From the NCBI GenBank assembly GCA_027924645.1, contig BSBN01000140.1, forward strand, positions 11,848,501 to 11,912,500: a DNA stretch of 64,000 bases, given 5' to 3'. The translations under genes were made by a program, and so were the position numbers. This document shows positions 11,313 to 24,193 of this stretch, in pieces. Position 1 is the stretch's first letter. Every line of letters begins with the position of its first letter. Source of the DNA: Cunninghamia lanceolata (taxonomy: Eukaryota > Streptophyta > Pinopsida > Cupressales > Cupressaceae). Under the pieces are notes generated by a model that worked only from the letters and a program-made list of their open reading frames with translations, had not been told where the DNA came from and did not search any database.

Positions 11313-13262
11313 ATGCCTCCCATTACGCGATCACAAGCTAGGAAAATGGACTCTCGTTACCAACCCCTCTCTCCTAGTGGCTCAACCACGAGAAACATGG
11401 AGGAATATGTCAACCAACCCAAAATGGGTGAAGCATCCACTCATCCTCATCAAACTTATTCCCCCACCTTTGTCAAGTTCCTTAATGAAAAGAGGTTGCA
11501 CGACAAGTTTGACCAATTCATTGACAACCATAAGGATGAATTTCTTCAATGTCTCATTGAGCATGGCATGTGCCTCCCATATTCATATGACCACGACAAG
11601 CTCAAAACAATCTTTCATGAAAAACCACCAACACCCATCCACGATCAACCATGGGGACGTATCCCTAATCCTAACAAACACATCTACGATAATCCTTGGG
11701 CTAGTTTTACTTCCAACACTGCCTCCGTTCACACCTTAGGACAAAACATGAGGGCTAGAAACATTTCACAACCACAAGCATCCAATCCTCCCATTGGGTT
11801 ACCTTATGACATTCTACCTTATGATGTACCTTTACCCTCTAATGTCACTATCACTGCCATACCACCTCCACCAAACATTCAACAAGAAGCCACCACAATT
11901 GTACTGCAACCTCTCCCTCCACTAAACATTCCACCAAGGTTAATCATCACACAAATAGCAGCACCACCCATGACTCAAACACCCATTGCGAATCCACTCA
12001 ACCAATCACAAAACCCATCAACAAACTATGTTAATCCCACACACACATATCAATCTTCCATGCAACAACCCCACCATGAGTCATTAATTCAATCTCCTTA
12101 CAACATCCAACAACAACCACAACCCCAAACTCAACAAGCATATGGGTCCCATGTTTACACACAAGCCATAGGTCTACTCCCACGTGTCCAACATCAACAA
12201 TATGTCCAACCTCAAACTCAACAAGTCATCCCACAACAACAAACACACGGCTCTCACACCTACACCCAAACCACAGTTCTTCCACCTCACGCACAACAAC
12301 AATATGCCCACCCCCAACAACAATAACAATACATCAATCCTCAATATCAACAATCAGCATCACAACAACTTCCACTCCAATAGTCATCTCAATCACCTCT
12401 CGCTAACCCTTTTGACCAAGAATGGAAAGAGATGAAAAACACCCTTAAAAACATCCAACTAGGGACCCAAAAGAAACACTATAAGTTTGAAGACTTATGT
12501 CCCTACCCGTTCGACAGAAACATTGCCATCACACCTTTTCCCCAACACTTTGAAATGCCAAAATTCAATAAATACAAAGGAAAAGGAAACCCTCATGACC
12601 ACATCAAGGAATTCTTCATGGCATGCCAAGAAGTTGCCTATGATGATCAATTCCTCCTACGTATTTTTCCACGAAGCCTAGGAGGGCAAACCCTAGAATG
12701 GTTCATGCACTTACCTTATGGCTCCATATCCAATTTCACTGATCTTTTAGAGAAATTCGTCACCCACTGCTCATACAATGTGGAACATGAGATCACAATG
12801 CTCGACCTTTGGAACACCAACCAACGAAGTGGTGAGAGTTTCACCACTTATCTACAAAGATGGAGAACCCTTTCTAGTAGGCTACCATGGACAACACCTA
12901 AAAAAGAACTCATCCATATTTTCATCCAAAACCTCAATCAAGAAATGGCCTTCCATTTGCAAGTACATTGTGCATCAACCTTTGATGAGATCATAGAAAA
13001 GGGGGTCACTATTGAAAAGGCCCTTATTGCGAAGGGTCTAGTCAAAATTTACAGCAAGAACGACAATGGCAAAACCTCCAATGACAAACCTAAATTTTGG
13101 GCTAAAACCAAGAACACCATAGGAGATGGTGCTACTGATTCCAAGTACATCCAAATCGCATCTCCTAATCCAAAAGAGACAAATGTAGTCCAAAATGTTT
13201 CTAACAATGTATCGGTCCCGTCCACTCCTCCAAAGAGAAATTCTCTCAACAATCCAAAGCGT
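11313..13262 (+). pseudogene. gag: gag of element B
   Basis: Structural protein of the particle. It starts MPPITRSQARKMDSRY, a common Tat gag start. A long Pro/Gln-rich spacer follows (residues about 40-335). Then comes the retrotransposon-gag domain with FEMPKFNKYKGKGNPHDHIK, GGQTLEWFMHLP, YLQRWRTLSSRLP and FIQNLNQEMAFHLQ (about 12430-13030). Stops at 12324-12326 (TAA) and about 12379 (TAG) interrupt the same frame between the two halves. Near 13262 a one-base deletion moves the frame: KRN-IPPW is read instead of the family YTPLGEPLE, which continues in the next frame. Confidence 0.85.
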
Positions 13263-13990
13263 AATATACCCCCTTGGGTGAGCCACTCGAGGTTGTATTC
13301 CAAAAGCTACTTCATGCCAACATGGTTGAGTTCCCCATAACAAAACCATTTGATGAAAATAAACCTAAGCCTATGTGGTACAAAGAGAATGAATATTGTG
13401 ACCACCACCGCATCAAGGGCCACGCCACAAACAAGTGCATGAAATTGAAAAACTATGTCCAAGACCTCGTTGAATGCGGTGGAATCCAAATGGAAGACCA
13501 CGATAATACATCACCCAATGATGGCCTAGGAGTCTACCAAGACCCTCTTCCCCACCACAACAATAATCAAACCGCTTCCCAACCATCCTCCTCCAACACC
13601 AATCCTAACAACGAAACCAACAATATCAACTACAACAAAGTTCTGCCTCCCTACAATAACATAGTGGATAGAATTGCATTAGATTCTACTCGTGTTGCCA
13701 TCATCAAAGTCAAAAATACCACCCCTGAATGTGTTGTTACCACCCATTGTGGGTGTATAACTGTGAAGGGACCATCCCCATCCTCCACTACCACCACTTC
13801 CCAATATAACTTCCTTGACCATCTTGGCAAGACTCCCACTTAAATATCCATCTTGGAACTCCTTAGGACATTCAACATCCACCGGGAAATACTTGAAAAT
13901 GCTCTCTAAGAGTCCCATGTTCTTACCGACATACCTCCCGCCCAATTCCAAAATCTTGTCACTCAGTGATCATCATCCTATCATCTCACC
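13263..13990 (+). pseudogene. gag C-terminal zinc region and linker of B
   Basis: After the one-base deletion the frame reads YTPLGEPLEVVFQKLLHANM, MWYKENEYCDHHRIKGHATN and KCMKLKNYVQDLVECGG, a CDHH..C zinc-binding segment typical of Tat gags. The linker before protease reads LDHLGKTPT-stop-ISILELL and IHREILENAL-stop. The first stop (TAA) stands where the family has Gln. From here to about 18180 the frame is unbroken by indels. Confidence 0.75.
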
Positions 13991-14005
13991 TTTAGTCATG
14001 CTGAC

Positions 14006-14460
14006 ATGCCACCTATTGACCCCGTACATAATAAAGCCCTTCATATTGAAGTCAAAATCACCAACCATAGAGTCAAGAGAGTCCTCTTGGATAACCGATC
14101 CAGCTTGAACATATGTACATTAAAATTCATAAAACTCCTAGGGTATTCAGTGTCTAACTTGGAAACTTTGTTTATCTCCATCAAGGCATATGACAACATA
14201 GAGAGGGAATCTGAAGGCACTATATGCCTCCCTATCAAGGTAGGCCCACTCACCATGCCCACTCTATGTCATGTGATTGATCTTGACCTTCCATATAATC
14301 TCATCCTAGGCCGACCATGGTTGTATGCCATGCAAGCCGTTCCATCCACCTACCATTAATGCCTCAAATTCCCTCATAACAATGTGGAAGTCACTATTCC
14401 CACCGATCAACAACCTTTTGAGTACTGTAAGGCCTTAGAGGTTGTCTATGATCGATAATT
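14006..14460 (+). pseudogene. Aspartic protease region of B
   Basis: Retropepsin-like segment that would cut the polyprotein. It reads HIEVKITNHRVKRVLLDNRS, then SLNICTLKFIKLLGY, a central hydrophobic part ending CHVIDLDLPYNLILGRPWL. The ILGRPW motif is the usual end of a plant Ty3 protease. The active site is DNR where related Tat elements usually have DG(G/T), so activity is doubtful. Confidence 0.7.
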
Positions 14461-14662
14461 CCATTGTTTGAGTACCTATGGGGACCATGTCAAAGATCCC
14501 TCATCTACTCCATCCACATCATCATTCACGTCACAAGTCACCATTGAACAATCACAAGCCTCCCCTTCATCTTCCACCCATACCCCTCAAAAGGTCAAGA
14601 TCGTAGATAAAGGGTGTGGCAAATATGAGCTTCACAATGCCTTCCACATGGGATAGTTACCA

Positions 14663-15316
14663 TTGTCCCATCACTCTCATGGTCGTCATCTCCTGAATAA
14701 GGAAATAGAACATCGTCATAGGATCAATGATAAAATTTCTTTTGTACTAGCACAGGGATCTAGAGAGGAAGAAGCCAAAGAAACAACTCTAAGTGATTGG
14801 CTATATCATGATGAAACTACCCCAATACCTGTCAATCTAGAATACTTCAAAGAGAAATATCATGTACCATTCCAAATTTGTACCAAAATGCCTTACTGTG
14901 GAACAGGACTTGGTGCTGATGAACAAGGTGTCACAGAGCCCATACTGATTGATCCTATATCTCCCAAGAAATATGCTCAATACTTTGGTTTAGGATATGC
15001 TCCACCGACTGTGACAATCTATGGACCTGCTAAAACCTTGGTACATGTAATGGAATCCTCTTCTAGTGTTGAAAACATCACATTAAGTGTCATCATAGCT
15101 TCATGTGAAGATCTAGACCTTTCTTGTATCTTCCCTGACAATGCCATCTTCGTTATTGACCTCCCCCTCATTCATTTTGAACTCATTGCTTGGGATTATC
15201 AAGGACCTCCACCTCTCGATGTATTTCCAAATGATGAGGCTCTCTCCACATTCCTGGAACTTCGTGACACCTCACAATATGACATATGCTTGTACACTGA
15301 TGCCTATTTTGGTTAA
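14663..15316 (+). pseudogene. G-patch-like spacer segment of B polyprotein
   Basis: 217 codons without a stop between protease and RT. The segment MPYCGTGLGADEQGVTEPIL and then YFGLGYAPP resembles a G-patch, a Gly-rich module thought to bind RNA or helicases. Element A keeps the same module (YQGKGLGLHEQGILEPI, YGLGYIPQG) though it has lost pol. The remainder (ITLSVIIASCEDLDLSCIF and others) is unrecognised. Function in retroelements is not established. Confidence 0.6.
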
Positions 15317-15364
15317 GAAGAGATCCTTAGTCTAAAAAATCAAAAATCAAAAAATAGAAAATCG

Positions 15365-15450
15365 TCCCCTAGTGAAAACCTCTCAGAGGCACTTTCAGAC
15401 ACAAAAGAGAAAAATAAATACATATCTCCTAGTGAAAACCTCTCTGAGGT
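15365..15450 (+). repeat. Direct repeat CTAGTGAAAACCTCTC in pol spacer
   Basis: CCTAGTGAAAACCTCTCAGAGG (15366 on) recurs as CCTAGTGAAAACCTCTCTGAGG at about 15428, a 60-base spacing. Related TGGTGAAAACC or TGATGAAAACC motifs occur after pol in B (18897, 18941) and in A (37960, 38000). Confidence 0.6.
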
Positions 15451-16560
15451 GCTAGAAGATGAGGATCTTAATCTTCCCCCAATACCATCTCACTGGAAAG
15501 AGCGTTCCAACATTCTAATTGAAGGCACACAAGAAATCAACCTTGGTACACAAGAATCACCTAAGCTCACACATCTAGCAGAAAGTCTTTGTATAGAAGA
15601 AAAATCCAACATCTCCATAGTGCTTCATGAAACACTTGATGTGTTTGCTTGGTCCTACGTCGACATTCCAGGATTGGATCCATCTTTGGCTATTCATCAT
15701 CTTGTGGTACATCCTGATGCAAAACCTATTAAGCAGAAACTCTGCAAGATGCACCATCAAGTCACCTTTCTCGTCAAAGAAGAGCTATAGAAATTACTAG
15801 ATGTTGGCTTTATTTGCCCTATCGATTATCCGGAGTGGTTCTCCAATATTGTACCAGTAGCTAAGAAACCTAGGGGCATTTGTTGTTGTACAGATTCCCG
15901 AGACCTTAACAAAGCATGTCCGAAAGATGATTTTCCACTCCCTAAGATTGACATGATTGTAGATCTCACAACAAGACACAAGATGCACTCCCTCATGGAT
16001 GGCTTTTCAAGTTATAATCAAATCAAAATTGCCCTTGAAGATCAACATAAAACAGATTTTACTTGTCCTTGGGGTACATACTGCTGGCAAGTCATGCCCT
16101 TTGGTCTAAAGAATGCGGGTGCAACCTATCAATGTGTAATGACTACAATTTTCCATGACATGATACATAAGATAATGGAAGACTATGTAGATGATCTCCT
16201 TGGGAAATCTAAAACTAGGAAAGAACATCATGTGATCCTGTGATAGATCTTTGCACGGCTTAGAGAGTACAAGCTTCGCCTCAACCCTAAGAAATGTGTC
16301 TTCCATGTAACATCAGGTAAACTCTTGGGGTTCATTATCTCTCACAAGGGCATCGAAGTAGATCCTGCTAAGGTCACCGCCATAACAGAAATGCCTCCTC
16401 CAAAGACGCTCAAACAACTCTGAAGTCTCCAAGGCAAACTATAGGCTATACAAAGGTTCATCGCCCAACTTGTAGACAAATGCCATCCTTTTTCCCATTT
16501 ACTTCACAAAAATGCACACTTTAAGTGGGACTAGAATTGTCAACAGGCATTTGACCGCAT
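15449..16560 (+). pseudogene. pol: Reverse transcriptase of element B
   Basis: The RT domain reads VGFICPIDYPEWFSNIVPV, DSRDLNKACPKDDFPLPKID, FSSYNQIKIA, MPFGLKNAGATYQ and the catalytic YVDD at 16184-16195, followed by the thumb with LNPKKCVFHV and LLGFIISHKGIEVDPAK. Stops fall at Gln or Arg positions of the family: KEEL-stop-KLL, VIL-stop-stop-IF, QL-stop-SLQGKL-stop-AIQRFI and WD-stop-NCQQAF. No indel is seen. The enzyme would make cDNA in the particle; this copy cannot. Confidence 0.9.
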
Positions 16561-16880
16561 CAAGGAGTATCTTGCTTCACTACCGGTCCTAATGGTGCCT
16601 ATCCCTGGAAATCCCCTGTTATTATATTTATCAGCAACTTTAGTAGCACTGGGGGCACTTTTAGCACAACAGGATGATACTAGTTGTGAGAGAGCTATCT
16701 ATTACATTAGTAGGACTTTAGTTTGCTATGAGCTTAATTACACCCCCATGGAACGCGCATGTCTAGCTGTCATTTTTAGTTCCCCAAAGTTACGACACTA
16801 CATGCTAAGTCATTCTATCAAGCTCATATCTAACATTGACCCCCTTTAGTACCTCCTGTCTAGGACCCCACTCACAGGAC
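16561..16880 (+). pseudogene. First RNase H domain of B (degenerate)
   Basis: Follows RT in the same frame: LLLYLSATLVALGALLAQQD, IYYISRTLVCYELNYTPMER, LSHSIKLISNIDPL. The TDAS motif of ordinary Ty3 RNase H is not seen, as is usual for the first RNase H of Tat elements. A TAG at about 16848 replaces the Gln of PLQYLLSR-type sequence. Confidence 0.75.
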
Positions 16881-17044
16881 GAATGGCAAAATGGGTCATG
16901 TTGTTGAGCAAATTTGATATTGAGTATGTTGATAGGAAAGCAATCAAAGGACAAGTTGTAACAGATCAGCTGGCTGAAGCTTCCCTCACAGATTATCAGC
17001 TGCTATCCACTAACTTCCCAGATGAGTCCATTCTCACTGTGACA

Positions 17045-17485
17045 GAACCTACACATTGGAAGCTATACTTTGATGGATCCTTCACTAATCATGGTTCAGG
17101 AGCAGGAATACTATTGGTGACCCTGTAAGGCAACTACATCTCCAAAGATTACAGACTTGCGTTCCCCTATACAAATAATGTGGCTAAATATGAAGCTCTA
17201 ATCATTGGTCTCAAAATAGTCGTGCAATGGAATATCTTATAGCTACAGGTCTATGGAGACTCTCAGTTGATCATCAAACAAGTGAATGATGAGTTTACCA
17301 CAAAGGATGATAAACTAGTACCCTATAAGCAAATGGTTGATGAATACAAACTATTCTTCACCTACATACAGTTTGAACAGGTACCTTGCCTTCACAACAC
17401 AACAGCTAATGCCATGGCTACTATTGGTTCACTTCTAGACATGCCTCCTGACAACCACCAATGTGAGTTTCTTGTGGAATAGCTC
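17045..17485 (+). pseudogene. Second (archaeal-type) RNase H of B
   Basis: HWKLYFDGSFTNHGSGAGIL gives the first catalytic Asp, AKYEALIIGLK the Glu, VYGDSQLIIKQVNDEF the second Asp. The last Asp of ADALA-type sequence is Asn here (TANAMATIGS). A second RNase H between the first and the integrase marks the Tat lineage of plant Ty3 elements. Stops replace Gln in TL-stop-GNYI and NIL-stop-LQVYGD. Confidence 0.85.
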
Positions 17486-17599
17486 TTGATGCCAACATAT
17501 CATGTCACTGAGTTGGAATTTGTTTGTGAGATCATTGGTCCAGAAAATCCTTGGTATCATGACATTTACACCTACCTCCAACATCACACTTTCCATCTT

Positions 17600-18805
17600 G
17601 AATCCACCCAGAAACAACAAAGATCACTCATTCGCCAAGCCGCCTGCTACACTATCCTAACCGACACCCTCTATCACCGAAGCTATGATGGCACTCTCCT
17701 TTGATGCTTAAACATGGAAGAAGCTTCCCTTGCCTTACATGAGGTCCATGTAGGTATCTACGGAGCACACACAAGTGGAATTGTCCTAGCCAAGTAACTT
17801 TTGCGTACTAGATATTATTGGCCTACTATGGAACATGATGCATATGAGTATGTGAAGAAGTGTAAGCCTTGTCAGTAGCATGGAGATCTAATTCACACTC
17901 CTTCTCAGGCATTGCAACCTGTTACTACACCATGGCCTTTCTCTCAGTGGGGCCTAGATCTCATTTGAAAAATCCACCCATCCTCCTTTGACGGACACAA
18001 ATTCATTATCACTGCCATAGAATACTTCACTAAGTGGGTCGAAGTCATCCCCCTCACTTTCACCACTGGCAACCAAATCACCAAGTTCATCCTTTACCAT
18101 ATCATCTGTCATTATGGTATCCCATGCGCCATTATAATTGACAATGGTAAGCCTTTCAAAACCATGATGTTTGGTACCTTTGTGAACAATTCCACATTCA
18201 ACATCATTGGTCCACTCCATTTTACCCACAAGGTAACGTGTAGGCTGAGGCAAATATTAAAACCCTACTCAAAATCCTAAAGAAAGTTGTCAATGAAACT
18301 GGCCGTGACTGGCATCTCCATATCCATCCCACCCTCTAGACTTATCACACTAGTATCTGTACACCCATAGGTGCTACACCATATTCCCTTGTCTTTGGAG
18401 CACAAGCCATCCTGCCAATCGAGATCAAATTGCCCTCCTTGCACATCTCCTTGAATAATGTCCTCACTAATGAAAAACACTGTGTTGTATGCCTCCAAGA
18501 GCTCGATCTGTTGGATGAATGATGCCTCAATGCCCTCAATCATCTCCAAGAATACCAAAATCAGCTTTACAGATCCTATAACAAGAAGATCCATGCTAGG
18601 GAGTTTGTAGTAGGAGATCTGGTCCTGAAAGAAAATCAAAGGAATCTATCTAAGCGAAAAAAGAAAGGAAAATTTGAGCCTAATTGGCTAGGCCCTTACA
18701 TTGTCACTGCAAAGTATGGCTCTGGATCATATTGCCTCTCTACCCTTGAAGGAGATGAACTAGAGGAGCCCATGAACATCATCCATTTGAAACGATTTCA
18801 CAGTT
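17600..18805 (+). pseudogene. Integrase of element B
   Basis: HHCC zinc domain: HEVHVGIYGAH..YYWPTMEHDAYEYVKKCKPCQ. The DDE core has WGLDLI (first Asp), CAIIIDNGKPF (second Asp) and, after a one-base frameshift near 18180, WSTPFYPQGNV-stop-AEANIK, whose Glu is the third catalytic residue. The C-terminal GPY/F module reads FEPNWLGPYIVTAKYGSGSY near 18670-18720. Stops sit at CQ-stop-HG, LAK-stop-LLRT and GNV-stop-AEA, the last being the near-invariant Gln of NGQAE. No chromodomain follows. Confidence 0.88.
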
Positions 18806-20160
18806 AGTTCGCTGAATACCCCATGTCAAAAATACAAAAAAATCAAAAAATCTAAAAAATTACAAAAAAATAGTAAAGAGAAATAATCTGTCCTATGGTG
18901 AAAACCACTCCTTGTGGCGCCTTGGATAAGTACCATGATGAAAACCTACTTACAGGCGTCATGTGTAGGTTCAAACGGGATCCATTGTTTAAATCACCTT
19001 CCCATTTTCACCTGCACTATCCACTCCACTATCCCCTCCTCTAAGCTTTGGAATAAACCCATCATCTGCACTTCCATTGTCTCCCCATTACTTAATTCCC
19101 ATCTTTCCACATTACCATTACATCACTCACTTGACCCTCCTATCCATCCATGAGCTTGGTCCCTTTAATGTTTTTGCCATGTCACACCCTTTACTGCACC
19201 AATACCATTCTACTCATTGACCAATTGACATCCACATCATCTACACCACACCTCGTCATTCCACATGAATCAACCCCTATCCTTACATCATCAAGTCTCC
19301 CAGAACTACATATCATACCCACCCGCATTGTAATGTGCCTTGATCCTGTGGATATAGGGTATGTAGGCAGTCTAGAATGTGAAGGAAGTATCCAGTACGT
19401 AGGTACATATGATGCACCCATCCAACCCGCTTGGATGGTCCCACATTCCTGAGCTTGTTGATTAGACTTTACCTATGATCAATATACTTACTGGGCATCT
19501 TATCAAAGCATAACACTCTCACAAAGCATCTTTCACCAACATATTGGCTTTTTCATAACACAAAACACGTATCCCCTCACCCATCCTTAGTTTAGTTTAA
19601 TCCATCATCAATTTTTTTCCTAGGATGCATCCTTCCTACAATGGACAAAATCATCACATCCTCCATCCATCCTTTGGCAAGAGATACAATGGCTGTGTGT
19701 TTTGGGTTAGTCATTCTTTTGTTCTTTGATTTTTATCTTATGCATCATTCTTGGATTATGTCAAAACTACCTTGATCTCATTATATCATGGCATGTGGCG
19801 AACAATCCAAAAATGGGCATGGTCATTTCTTTTCTATGCTATGCTTGTGGGAGGTTCTCATTATTTCGTATTAGTAATTATACCTCGTGGATCGTAGGGT
19901 CGGTTCTAGCATATCGTTTCCCTTCTACATCTAAGGTTCTTCATACCTTTGGTGTATTAAGGACTTATGCTATGAGTCCCCTTCCCTCATCTAGACAAGG
20001 TTGTACTATTATGGGCACGAGTGAGTTCATCCTATTGTTTGTACAGTCAAGTCCTATGCATGGATGCCTCGTCACCTTGGTTCCACATACCTTGGTGCAT
20101 AACATTCCATACCATATCAACAGTAGCACTCAATTTTATTATCATTGGTAGAATATCTTA
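18806..20160 (+). other. 3' non-coding sequence of B shared with A
   Basis: No gene. The 19681-20110 part aligns by eye with 39451-39850 of element A (GATTTTTATCTT.., TACCTTGAT..ATATCATGG). This shows common ancestry of the two elements outside coding sequence. Confidence 0.7.
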
Positions 20161-21059
20161 ATATGACATTGTTCCTTGTACTTTCATCTACCCTCATCAC
20201 CCTATCACTCTCTTGTTGCCTCAAGATTCATTAACACTTACATTCCCATTCCCCCTATTTTCTACCATCCGCTCATTTCCCATCATCTTGTGACCATTTT
20301 CAGGGTTCTATTAGCATGTCATGATCACCTATCATCTTGCATCACAAATACATTAGTATATATCACCACATAACATATACGCATATGTCTACATCATACA
20401 TATATTCATCTATCCTAAACATTATATGCACATGACCGCATCATACATAATATTTAAATTCACCTATCATAAATATGCATATGCTCCATCCTGCATCCAA
20501 ACACATGTCAATTCATATCTACATCATCACAAACATATACATATGAAATGACATCACAAGCATATAATCGATCATCATACATCCATTCATCCATTATATA
20601 TATATCGTAACATCTAAACCCATCATATAAGCACATCCATAAATGCATCCAATCGCAAATACTACAGCATAAATCAATACATCCATACATAAACATAGTC
20701 CATCACTCGAATAGTTCATCTCATATATATATTAAAATGTGATCATGATACAAAATGTGGTCCTCAGACCTATCAAAAAATAGTACATGTATACATCATG
20801 CCCCTAGGCAAAGCTGTCCCTACCTGACTCAGCTGGTCCTAAGTCCCTCTGATGTGGGCCCCCCATATCTTGCTAACCTACCTATCATGGTGCTGGTGGA
20901 GGCAACATCTGTGCTACTGCTAACACCTGTGATGGAGAGGGATGCCGAATTGACCTCTCTGATCATCCTTTCCTCCTGGAACTCGAAGCCTCAGATCTAC
21001 TACGATAACTGGCTCTTTGTCATGCCCGCACTATAGCCTCATATACTGACTTATAGTTT

Positions 21060-22840
21060 TATGCCTCCCTAGTGACCTCCTCTATCCGCTATAGCATCAT
21101 CTCCATCATCTCTCTCATACCTAACCCCAATGCCTGATGTGCCTGATCTCTCTCTTGTGCATACTCCTATGCTAACCCCTGCAATTGTGTCACTTGTGCC
21201 TGCATTCCCATAACTTGTGCCTGTACGGTACCTATCTGTGACAACTCTCTTTGTAACTGGACTATCTAAGCATCCCGCTGCTGCACCAAAGATTGTAATC
21301 TTGACACATCTGCCAAATCCCTGATCTGTCCCTATAATTGGGCCACTAAGCCCTCTAGCTGCACTACTTGTCCCTCTCACTGGGCTATCTGCACCTATAA
21401 CTCAGTTATCTTCTCTCATGCTTGGGCTAACTCTGATCCATCTGCATCACCACCACCAGCTGCATCACCTCCACCATCACCTCCAATATCCATATCCATC
21501 CCAGTTGCCTCTACATCCTTCTCATCATCCTCATCCTCATCCTCCTCATCCTCCTCATCCTCATCATCCTCATCCTCATCATTGCCATCATCGTCATCCT
21601 CGTCATCATCCTCACCATCATCCTCCTCATCACCACCATCCCCATCCTCATCATCGTCATCCCCCTCCTCTTCCGTTGCCTCCACTGGAGCTACAAACCC
21701 TATGGGTACTGTGAGTCTCATGAGTCTCTGTCAAGCCCACCACTCATCATATGCTGTTGTGGTCCCTGCATCCACTACATCTCGTCTATCATCACATGAC
21801 TGTGGCTAAAGCCCCTCAAACTCTGCTATGACCATATCTACATCAAGCACTAACCCCCACCACTGCTTCTCATCCCATATCCATGAAAACCTCACCTCCA
21901 TCTGTGGTACATCCTGTACTAACCCAAACTATCACTGCACCCGCTCTGGTAGGTATCTCTCTATGATCAGATCTGTCCACCCCATTAGGTACCATGACTG
22001 CATCACATAACCTAGATGATCATCATCGTCTGCCCACCTCTCCACCTCCCTCCAAGGTTGCCAGATGAACTCCACCATCTCATCTATCACTCGTCTCCAA
22101 TATCCCATGTTTCCCAACTGTCACCGCATCTGATGTCCCCTATATGCATAAAGAAATGGTCAATGTCATGGCCTATCTCTCACTAACAGTGGTCGAGTCA
22201 CTGGGATATGCTCCCATGCCCAGATGTGTAGCAATGGCACCGCACAACCCAGGCTCCCTGATCGCCTATATACCACTGAATACATGTCATGATACAAATG
22301 GGCCAGTATACCTAGGTCCCATGCATACACCACTCCATTGGTTAGCATCCAGTGTAATACCTACCCCCAACCTATAGGGCATCTATGACTCCTCCTGTCC
22401 AGAACCAATGTCCCTGCTATCAACCCTACCAAAAATAGGGTTAATGAATCTAACCCCCTCTCCATCGTTGTCTGATATACCATCTATGTGCTGTTTACTA
22501 AGTACGACACCTGCCTTGGGGCAAACACCTGGTCCAGATACTCTCTCCCACATCCATGCTGATAAACCACTCTCTCTCCATGAAGGGGGACTCGTAGAAT
22601 CCTCTGCACATCCTCTAAGGTGATAATTGCCTCCCTTGTTAGAAACAGGAAGGCACCATGCTCTGGCTGAAACCTCTCCACCACTGATGTTATCATGGCC
22701 CTATATGCACGAATCTGTGGCATATTCTATACGTGCTCTAGCCCAAGCACCCATAGCATGAACCTGTCAGTCTGGTCCAGCTCCTCCCAGAGCCTAAATG
22801 TGGGCCGTCGCCTCTCCCGAGACTGAAGAACCCCCTTGTC
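21060..22840 (-). pseudogene. Antisense gene in B: plant mobile domain (PMD) exon
   Basis: One minus-strand frame runs from 22840 to about 21416. It reads LWEELDQTDRFMLWVLGLEH, MPQIRAYRAMITSVVERFQP, then EAIITLEDVQRILRVPLHGE, LFLVGLIAGTLVLDRRS, VVYAWDLGILAHLYHDMY, LLHIWAWEHIPVTRP, WRRVIDEMVEFIWQPWREVE and an acidic Asp/Glu tail (21721-21416). The WRPETHTF-like start, ITLEDV..LGL..G, LYR-type helix and LLQIWAWE core are the plant mobile domain, seen in MAIL/MAIN-like proteins and in transposons and extra ORFs of plant Ty3 elements. There is no frameshift; stops include TAG at 22724-22726 and two near 22165. Transcription would oppose gag-pol. Function in the element is unknown. Confidence 0.8.
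21510..21680. repeat. TCATCC/TCCTCA-rich low-complexity tract
   Basis: Imperfect trinucleotide-type repeat. On the minus strand it encodes the acidic tail of the PMD protein, so it is probably a coding repeat and not a random microsatellite. Confidence 0.7.
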
Positions 22841-22842
22841 CT

Positions 22843-23786
22843 CTTGCATTATTCCAAACACATCACCATGTCAGTCATTTTATCATTACACACCTTTTTT
22901 CCCCTTGACGTGTTTTCTAAATCCCCCCTCTTGTGACTTCACGGCCTGAGCCGAGCACAACTCGCACCTTCCGCACTCTCCAGTCTCTGATTAACCTTGC
23001 CTGTTTCCCTTGCCCTCCCCCTAGAAAACATCCCATATCCTGATTCAACACCCCCCACCCTCATGACCCACATCGACCACAAATTTCCCCCCGCTTCTCA
23101 TGCCCCGTCTCCCCTCCCCTCATCACCCCAATCAAATTAAAACAATCAAAAAACTATAAAATCAAAATAAAAAAATAATAAAAAAAATCAAATTAAAATA
23201 ATAAAAAAATTATAAAATCAAAATAAAATAATAATAATAATAATAATAAAAATTGAGCGATGCCCAAAGGGTGCCACACCATACACCAGTGCCCAATGGG
23301 CGCTCTAACCTTCCCCTCCCCATCTCTAACACTCACCCCACATCCCCCTATCCCCTAACCGCCCTCCCTCCTAACTAATGCTCCCCATCCCCCTACCCTC
23401 GCCTACATGCACGCCTATTACACACCAATTACTATACCCGCACCCTCTAAACACTACCCATATCCCCTAGTGCTCCTTGCTCCCCCTAACTTCTACATCC
23501 TTCCCCCCTCCTCCTAAACCCTACCCCCCTACACTCTAAACCCCCCTCCCACTAAAACCTACCCTCCACCCCTTCTACCCTTCCCCGTCCCTCATCTCCC
23601 CACCCTCCTAACTACCCACTCCTCTCTCCTTGGCTCCCTTCCCCCTACACAATGCACTCTTTTCGTAGTGCCCATTGGGTGCAACTCCCCTCCCTCAACG
23701 CCTAAAGCACACTATTCCCGCCTTGTTTTTTTGGAAAAAAATAAAATTCAATAATATAAATCTAAAAATTAACATTTACCAACTTA

Positions 23787-23818
<32 letters not shown>

Positions 23819-24193
23819 TAATATAATAACAAACCCAATAATAAATTTTCAAACCAACACATCTTTTTTTCAAAAAAACCCATCCCCCAAAACAAATTTT
23901 TCAAAACACCTATTTTCAAATTTACAAAAAGCTCCACACCCATTTTAAAATTTTCAAAAAAATCATAAAACCCATTTTAAAAATTTCAAAAAAAAAAATT
24001 CAAAAATTTTCAAAAAATAGTCAACCCATTTGCCTATTTTATGTGCTAATTCCCCTTTTATCCGCCCAATCCTATACAAGCACACCCTTCACCCACCAAC
24101 CCATTTTCCTTAAACCACCCATTTTCCCCCTAACACAGCTATCATTCAATCAAATCAAAACCAAAATCACAAGGCAAGTTTAAAACCACTCAC
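22843..24193. other. Low-complexity region, putative intron of antisense PMD gene
   Basis: C-rich then A-rich plus strand, with an ATA/AAT microsatellite at 23229-23248 and 23787-23816. No gene on the plus strand. Confidence 0.5.

Noticed and set aside
11254..11739. 161-codon plus-strand frame overlapping gag of B
   Set aside because: Different frame from the gag with recognisable domains; composition is that of a shadow.
13255..13275. Programmed gag-pol frameshift in B
   Set aside because: The shift falls inside the gag zinc-region lead-in, not at a gag/pol border, and restoring one base gives the family sequence; a simple deletion is more likely.
21418..21714. His/Pro-rich plus-strand frame
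   Set aside because: Shadow of the acidic tail of the antisense PMD gene.
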